64,000 nt of DNA from Leptospira sanjuanensis. GTDB lineage: Bacteria; Spirochaetota; Leptospiria; Leptospirales; Leptospiraceae. Under the pieces are notes generated by a model that did no database searches, was not told where the DNA came from, and was given only the letters and a program-made list of their open reading frames with translations. Each line of letters opens with the position of its first letter. The first letter of the stretch is position 1. The DNA lies in assembly GCF_022267325.1 (NCBI RefSeq), contig NZ_JAIZBG010000001.1, positions 3,167,001-3,231,000 on the forward strand. The letters are read 5' to 3'. Below are positions 58,407 through 64,000 of the stretch, one piece after another. The translations under genes and the position numbers were made by a program.

Positions 58407-60119
58407 TCAGACCTTAAATTTTTCCATCAGGCGTTTTACTTTTGTCGATTGTTCGTCGATCTTTTTCGCGCCCTCGTTGATCGCCTGAGAACCGGAAGAA
58501 ATTTGAAGCGCGCCCTGCGAAAGTTTCTGCACCGATTCCCGTATCGAACCGTAAGCGCTTTTATTTTCCAAAGAAGAGGATTCCAAATCCGTAATATTCG
58601 ATGCGACCTCGTGCATTCGTTGAGAACATTGATTGAGGCCGGACTCCTGAACTCTCATGTCGTCCAAAAGACGGAGACTGAACTCCGCAACATTCACGGC
58701 GTTCTCTTGAATGATTTTGAAAAAATCGGAGAACTGATCCATTTCTCCGTTTCCGGAATCGATATTCGTCCGGGTAAACTCGATCAGTTCGGTGATTTCC
58801 CTCGTGTTTTTCATCGTGTGTTCGGCGAGTTGGGAAACCTCTTCCGCGACGACTGAAAAACCTTTTCCGTGTTCTCCGGCTCTTGCAGCTTCGATCGCTG
58901 CGTTGAGGGCAAGCATATTCGTTCTTGTGGAAATTTCTCCGATCTTGACGAGCGCGTCCTTAATCTTTTGTACGGTTCGTTTAACTTCGGCAAAGGACTT
59001 CTGAACCGCGTCGACTTTTTCTCTTCCTTTCAAGGCCGTTTCGGAGGATTCCTTCGCACGTACGGTCAAAGAGTTTAGGGACTCGGTGACGCTCGCCAAA
59101 GACATTAGATTTCTTTGAATTTCGCGTTCGAGGTTACGGAGATGTTCTCCCGAAATCAAAATCGTCTGCGTGTTCTTTTCGACTAAGCGGCTCAGACGAT
59201 CGATATGGTCCGCGACCTTTTGAGAATCGAAGGCCTGCGTTTCGGAGGTTTGCAGAAATTCCTGTGAAACTTTCGCGAATTCCTGACCGGCTCTTTCCGA
59301 ACTTTCGACCGAGTTGCGCGCCTCAACGATGATTTCGCGCAAAGATGTTTCCATTCTTTTTAAGAATTCGAGCAGCTCGCCCATTTCGTCCAAACTATCG
59401 ATATCGATTCGATTGTTCAGATTTCCGTTTTGGATTTCGGACGCAAAGTCGATCGCCCTTTTTAAAGGGAACATCACGGACAGAATGATGGATCTGGAAA
59501 ACCACACACCCGCGATCAGGGAAAGAACGGAAAGAATGCTGATCGTGTATAAGGATAACGTTAGTTGCGCTTCCGCGGTTTCTTCGCTTTTGCGCGATTC
59601 CAAGGCTTCGAACTCGATCAACTCCTTGATAACGCCGCGCATCGATGCGCTCAACGGATGAATTCCCCGCACGTAAAGGATCTGCGCTTCCTGTCTGCGG
59701 TTCTCCATTCCGAGAAGGTGAATCGTATCCGTGTATCGCAGAAGATCGTTCAAACCTTCCTTCAAAGAATTCAACTTTTCAACTTCCGTTTTTTCCAGAT
59801 AATAACCGTTCAAACGAGTTAGGTTCGCTCGAATCTCGTCGATTAGAACCTTTACCTTCTTGTATTCTTCTTCGGATAAGACGGCGTCGATCGTGGAAAC
59901 CTTGGAAGAAAGCGTAAGTTCCGCGAGAATCAGTTTTTCCAAGGTCAGGTTCATCAACTGAAACTTAGGTTGAGAATGGTCGATCATGGATCGAATCGCC
60001 TTTCGATACGTGAACGTATTGTAGACGATCAACGCGGACGAAAGAATGAATACGCCGATGATCGCCCCGAAGCTGAAGCGAAGTCTCGTTTTGATGCTGA
60101 TCCGATTGAGTAGGTTCAC
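58407..60119 (-). CDS. methyl-accepting chemotaxis protein
   Basis: 570 residues, GTG start. Membrane helices lie at ~12-32 and ~190-210 with a four-helix periplasmic domain between. HAMP (~215-265) precedes a long coiled coil whose tip is [35 protein letters not shown]. It relays a ligand signal to CheA/CheW. It starts three bases after the cytochrome c gene, so it is cotranscribed with the redox genes upstream; it may sense their substrate. Confidence 0.9.
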   Translation of the reverse strand: MNLLNRISIKTRLRFSFGAIIGVFILSSALIVYNTFTYRKAIRSMIDHSQPKFQLMNLTLEKLILAELTLSSKVSTIDAVLSEEEYKKVKVLIDEIRANLTRLNGYYLEKTEVEKLNSLKEGLNDLLRYTDTIHLLGMENRRQEAQILYVRGIHPLSASMRGVIKELIEFEALESRKSEETAEAQLTLSLYTISILSVLSLIAGVWFSRSIILSVMFPLKRAIDFASEIQNGNLNNRIDIDSLDEMGELLEFLKRMETSLREIIVEARNSVESSERAGQEFAKVSQEFLQTSETQAFDSQKVADHIDRLSRLVEKNTQTILISGEHLRNLEREIQRNLMSLASVTESLNSLTVRAKESSETALKGREKVDAVQKSFAEVKRTVQKIKDALVKIGEISTRTNMLALNAAIEAARAGEHGKGFSVVAEEVSQLAEHTMKNTREITELIEFTRTNIDSGNGEMDQFSDFFKIIQENAVNVAEFSLRLLDDMRVQESGLNQCSQRMHEVASNITDLESSSLENKSAYGSIRESVQKLSQGALQISSGSQAINEGAKKIDEQSTKVKRLMEKFKV

Positions 60120-60122
60120 CGA

Positions 60123-60485
60123 TTATTTGTTTTTGGAAAGATAATTGATATACGAGATCACGTCTTTGATCTGTTCTTCGGAAAGTTCGTCCTTCCAAGG
60201 CGGCATAAACGCAGAACGGTTCACGCCTGCTCCGCCTTTTCGGATGATTTCCTCCTTTTGAGAATCGCTGAGCTTCGTGATCGTCAAGTTCGCCGGAGGA
60301 GGAACCTTACCTGTGGCAAGCCTTCCTTTTCCGTCCGCGGATTCGCCGTGACAAAGAACACAGTACGTACGGAACACGATACTTCCTCGGATCACGGACT
60401 TTTCCTTGGGATTCTCCGCATTCACGTCGGCGAACGCAAAAACAAAGAGAAAGAATATCAGAATATTTGAATATATTTTCATCAT
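60123..60485 (-). CDS. c-type cytochrome
   Basis: 120 residues from ATG 60485; ATG 60482 is equally possible. Signal peptide (IFFLFVFAFADVNA) exports it. The haem motif is CVLCH in YCVLCHGESADGKGRLA, with an axial Met in FMPPWKDEL. It resembles cytochrome c55X/cbb3-III-type domains. ATGA overlaps with the cupredoxin stop, so translation is coupled. Confidence 0.9.
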   Translation of the reverse strand: MMKIYSNILIFFLFVFAFADVNAENPKEKSVIRGSIVFRTYCVLCHGESADGKGRLATGKVPPPANLTITKLSDSQKEEIIRKGGAGVNRSAFMPPWKDELSEEQIKDVISYINYLSKNK

Positions 60486-60799
60486 TGAACGTCGATCGTC
60501 ATCTTCATATCGGGATGAATCGCGCATTGAACCGTAACTTTTCCGGCCTTTTCGAATTTCACCTTTTGAGTCTGTCCTTTGGCGTACGATCCCAAGTCGA
60601 AGATCTTAACCGGAGAAAGAGAATAAACGTTGTGGTAAAAGGAATCGTAATTCGGAAAACTTACGATATCTCCCATCTTGATCTTGAGGGATTCCACCGT
60701 GAATTTTTTATTCTTTTGCCCCACTTCGTGTTCCGCCGCGGACAAACTTCCCGCGGAAAAAATTAAACCGAACAGAATAACGTTCCATCGAATCGACAT
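60482..60799 (-). CDS. periplasmic cupredoxin
   Basis: 105 residues. Signal peptide (LFGLIFSAGSLSAAEH). A single plastocyanin-type domain has the type 1 copper ligands: His in FYHNVYSLSP and the Cys-x-x-His-x-x-Met group in VQCAIHPDMKM. It should shuttle electrons between the peroxidase and the cytochrome c encoded next to it. Confidence 0.88.
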   Translation of the reverse strand: MSIRWNVILFGLIFSAGSLSAAEHEVGQKNKKFTVESLKIKMGDIVSFPNYDSFYHNVYSLSPVKIFDLGSYAKGQTQKVKFEKAGKVTVQCAIHPDMKMTIDVQ

Positions 60800-60828
60800 G
60801 TAAAACTCCTATAGTATCTTTTTTAATC

Positions 60829-61878
60829 TTATCTCGGCAACTCGGGAATGGAGACGATCCGTTTCTTCCCGGTCAATGATTTCATAAACGCGACTAAGTC
60901 CGCTTTTTCCTGAAAGTTCAGTTTGAGCGGAGCCATGTTCGGATCGAGATTCGACGTTTCGTCCCCTCCCCGATCGTAGTGCTCCACGACTTCTTCCAAC
61001 GTCGCATAACTTCCGTCGTGCATATAAGGCCCCGTAAAATCGACATCCCGCAACGTGGGAGTTTTAAACGCGCCTTTCATGGATTTAACGGGAACGATCT
61101 TAAATCTTCCGACATCCTTTCGATTCGATTTCAGACCGATGTTATGAAATCCGTTGTCCGTAAAATGCTCCCCTTGATGACAAGACGCGCAGTTCGCCTT
61201 CCCGTTAAAGAGCGCGAAGCCGCTTTGCGCCGATTTAGAGATCGCGTTCGTTTCCCCTTTTTTCCAACGATCAAAGGGAGAATCGGTCGAGATGATCGTT
61301 CTTTCGAAATTCGCGATCGCCTTGGCGATCGTATTCGCACTGATTTCTTCTCCTGGATAGGCTTTTGCAAAAAGATCTTTGTATTTTTGAATATTCTTTA
61401 ATTCTAATATTACTTCGTCCAAATCCTGATTCATTTCGTCGGGAGAAGCGATCGGACCGAGAGCCTGCGCTTCGAGATTGTCGGCACGTCCGTCCCAGAA
61501 CATCTTATTTCCGAAAGCTCCGTTGAGAATGGTCGGAGTGTTCTTTCCTAAAACCTTCATATTATGGCCGACCGCGGTTTTGAGTCCGTCCGACCAGCCG
61601 AGTCCCGGATTGTGACAAGTCGCGCAGCTGATCCAGTTGGAGCCGGAAAGAATCGGATCAAAAAACAATGTTTTCCCGAGAAGAATCCGATCGGGCGTCG
61701 GCTGATTGTCCGGTGGGAAAGGATATGCTGCGGTATCCACAGGATTTGCGGTCGTTTCACCGGATTTATCCGTCGCCTTAGAAGTTTCCGTCTTTGTATT
61801 CTGTTCCTTTTCGGATGTACAATGTGTGAAAGTAAAAAGACTGAAAATAAGAATTGGAACAAACAGAATGCAAGACAA
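60829..61878 (-). CDS. di-haem cytochrome c peroxidase / MauG-like lipoprotein
   Basis: 349 residues from TTG 61878, chosen for RBS CGAGG six bases upstream. The signal ends FTHC, a probable lipobox. Two haem sites, CATCHNPGLGWSDG and CASCHQGEHFTDNG, plus family blocks LGKTLFFDP, NGAFGNKMFWDGRADNLEAQ, AIANFERTI and KTPTLRDVDFTGPYMHDG. It reduces hydrogen peroxide or oxidises an acceptor in the periplasm. First gene of an operon with cupredoxin, cytochrome c and an MCP. Confidence 0.92.
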   Translation of the reverse strand: MSCILFVPILIFSLFTFTHCTSEKEQNTKTETSKATDKSGETTANPVDTAAYPFPPDNQPTPDRILLGKTLFFDPILSGSNWISCATCHNPGLGWSDGLKTAVGHNMKVLGKNTPTILNGAFGNKMFWDGRADNLEAQALGPIASPDEMNQDLDEVILELKNIQKYKDLFAKAYPGEEISANTIAKAIANFERTIISTDSPFDRWKKGETNAISKSAQSGFALFNGKANCASCHQGEHFTDNGFHNIGLKSNRKDVGRFKIVPVKSMKGAFKTPTLRDVDFTGPYMHDGSYATLEEVVEHYDRGGDETSNLDPNMAPLKLNFQEKADLVAFMKSLTGKKRIVSIPELPR

Positions 61879-62176
61879 GACATACCTCGAAAGGACATTT
61901 GTTCGAGAAACGTCCTAAATTTTCGTTGTCTTTATCATACAAGAAATGTTGGAACTCCTTCCACTTGGTTTATAATTTGAAATATTCTCAGTTATAACTG
62001 CAGGGGAATTCGCAAATTCTAATGTTTTGAATGAAATATTATCCTTTTCTACTATTCAACGAATCAATTTTCGAGTCAAATACACTCGAATAAGGGATAA
62101 AATTCGCGGTTATCCGCGAAATCTGTATTCTTTAAATATAATATAGGAGTTCACGGAAGAATTCTTCATAAATCGG

Positions 62177-62254
62177 AAAGGAATCGAGCTGCGATATGCG
62201 TTTTAGCCGGGACGCGCGGACTAAATCCAAATTTCCTAATATACTCGCGACGTT
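62177..62254 (-). pseudogene. fossil of a cyclic-nucleotide-gated channel gene
   Basis: 26 codons on the minus strand read [26 protein letters not shown], nearly identical to [26 protein letters not shown] in the intact channel at 56833. It has no start and no flanking channel sequence, and DNA similarity fades on both sides. It lies in the 397-base gap 61879-62275, which is otherwise AT-rich and empty. Confidence 0.7.
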
Positions 62255-62275
62255 CCGATCGAGACTTATTTTATA

Positions 62276-62931
62276 TCAAGCGCCGAGGATAAGATCCAGA
62301 ACGACCTTGCCGTCCACTTCTCCGGTGATCGAATTCATGGCGCGCTCCGGGTGAGGCATCATACCGGCGACCTTGAAATTCTTAGAAGTGATTCCCGCGA
62401 TCGCGTCGAGAGAACCGTTCGGATTCTCTCCGGAATAACGAAACAGAATTCTCCCCTCGTCGTCCAATTGTTTGAGAACATCGGATGTCGCATAATAACA
62501 ACCGTCCGCGTGGGCGATCGGAATTCTCAATTCTTTCGAAGCGTCCAAGGAAGTCGTGATCGGATTGTTGGCCGAACCTTTTTTTAAGGTCACGGTTTTG
62601 CAGATGTATTTCAGAGTTTTGTTTCTTGTAAGAGCGCCCGGGAGGAATTCCGCCTCGGTTAATATTTGAAATCCGTTGCAGATCCCGAACAGCTTTCCGC
62701 CCTTGTCCACGTGTTCCTTTACCGATTTCATCACGGGAGAAAAACCGGCCATCGCGCCGGAGCGGAGATAATCTCCGTAAGAAAATCCTCCGGGAAGAAT
62801 CACGAGTTCGTATTTCTTATCGAGCTGATCCCTATGCCAAACGCGATCGACTTCGGCGTCGTATTGATCTCGCAAAACGCGGTAGATGTCCGCGTCGCAG
62901 TTGGAACCGGGAAACGTGATGACCGCAACTT

Positions 62932-62935
<4 letters not shown>
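62276..62935 (-). CDS. purQ: phosphoribosylformylglycinamidine synthase, glutaminase subunit
   Basis: 219 residues. Class I glutamine amidotransferase with nucleophile in [11 protein letters not shown] and the His/Glu of [19 protein letters not shown] and [17 protein letters not shown] precede. It feeds ammonia to PurL. It overlaps purS by four bases. Confidence 0.93.

Positions 62936-64000
<1,065 letters not shown>

Overview
The window reads as a chromosomal segment of a Leptospira species. The evidence is the spirochaete-type lipoproteins, Leptospira-type families (a DUF1577/PilZ-like protein, NHL-type lipoproteins, several c-di-GMP and two-component proteins), a SthK-like cyclic-nucleotide-gated potassium channel, and numerous short intergenic repeats around TGTRGGAACTCWTAC. 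I estimate GC by eye in the low to mid 40s, which would suit a higher-GC lineage of the genus; I have not computed it and cannot fix the species.

Layout. 0-5.6 kb: a cut acyl-CoA dehydrogenase, an exported alpha/beta hydrolase, a repeat-rich gap, and pcm. 5.6-15 kb: tRNA-Phe with a clear promoter, a P-loop protein, a DUF1577/PilZ-like protein, a repeat-containing lipoprotein, a membrane AraC regulator, two hemerythrin-like proteins, a broken globin gene, a STAS protein and an EAL protein. 15-23 kb: an NHL lipoprotein, coaE, a SPOR protein, an SGNH/MBOAT acyl-transfer pair, and tRNA-Leu with a duplicated 3' end. 23-25 kb: a divergent copper module (CueR-like regulator, [2Fe-2S] ferredoxin, CopZ-like chaperone, exported His-rich protein) followed by an in-frame VapB-VapC fusion. 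25-32 kb: ispD, lysA, a zinc-dependent phospholipase-like protein, then PBP1A, bactofilin and a LysM/M23 peptidase. 32-47 kb: a lipoprotein hydrolase, HXXEE/MarR pair, response regulator-kinase, a Fur-type box, a dienoyl-CoA isomerase-like protein, TPR and DUF2167 proteins, an operon of methyltransferase, DEAD helicase and cell-wall amidase, and RidA. 47-54 kb: tandem repeats, a hydrolase lipoprotein, a GNAT enzyme and the SUF iron-sulfur cluster genes (sufC, sufD, Rieske, sufS, sufU, sufT). 54-64 kb: a second EAL protein, the gated channel, an operon of MauG-like peroxidase, cupredoxin, cytochrome c and chemoreceptor, a channel-gene fossil, and purQ-purS-purC running off the end.

How the genes connect. 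Themes are metal and redox handling (copper module, SUF operon, peroxidase/cupredoxin/cytochrome operon, Fur-type site, degenerate globin), envelope and shape (PBP1A, bactofilin, M23, amidase, SPOR, MBOAT), and signalling (two EAL proteins, a PilZ-like protein, STAS, kinase, MCP, gated channel). Most genes are ordinary core genes. The most unusual structures are the dispersed palindromic repeat family, the two CueR-type promoters facing apart, the VapBC deletion-fusion with intact operator, and gene fossils (globin, channel). I see no phage, complete insertion sequence, or CRISPR array.
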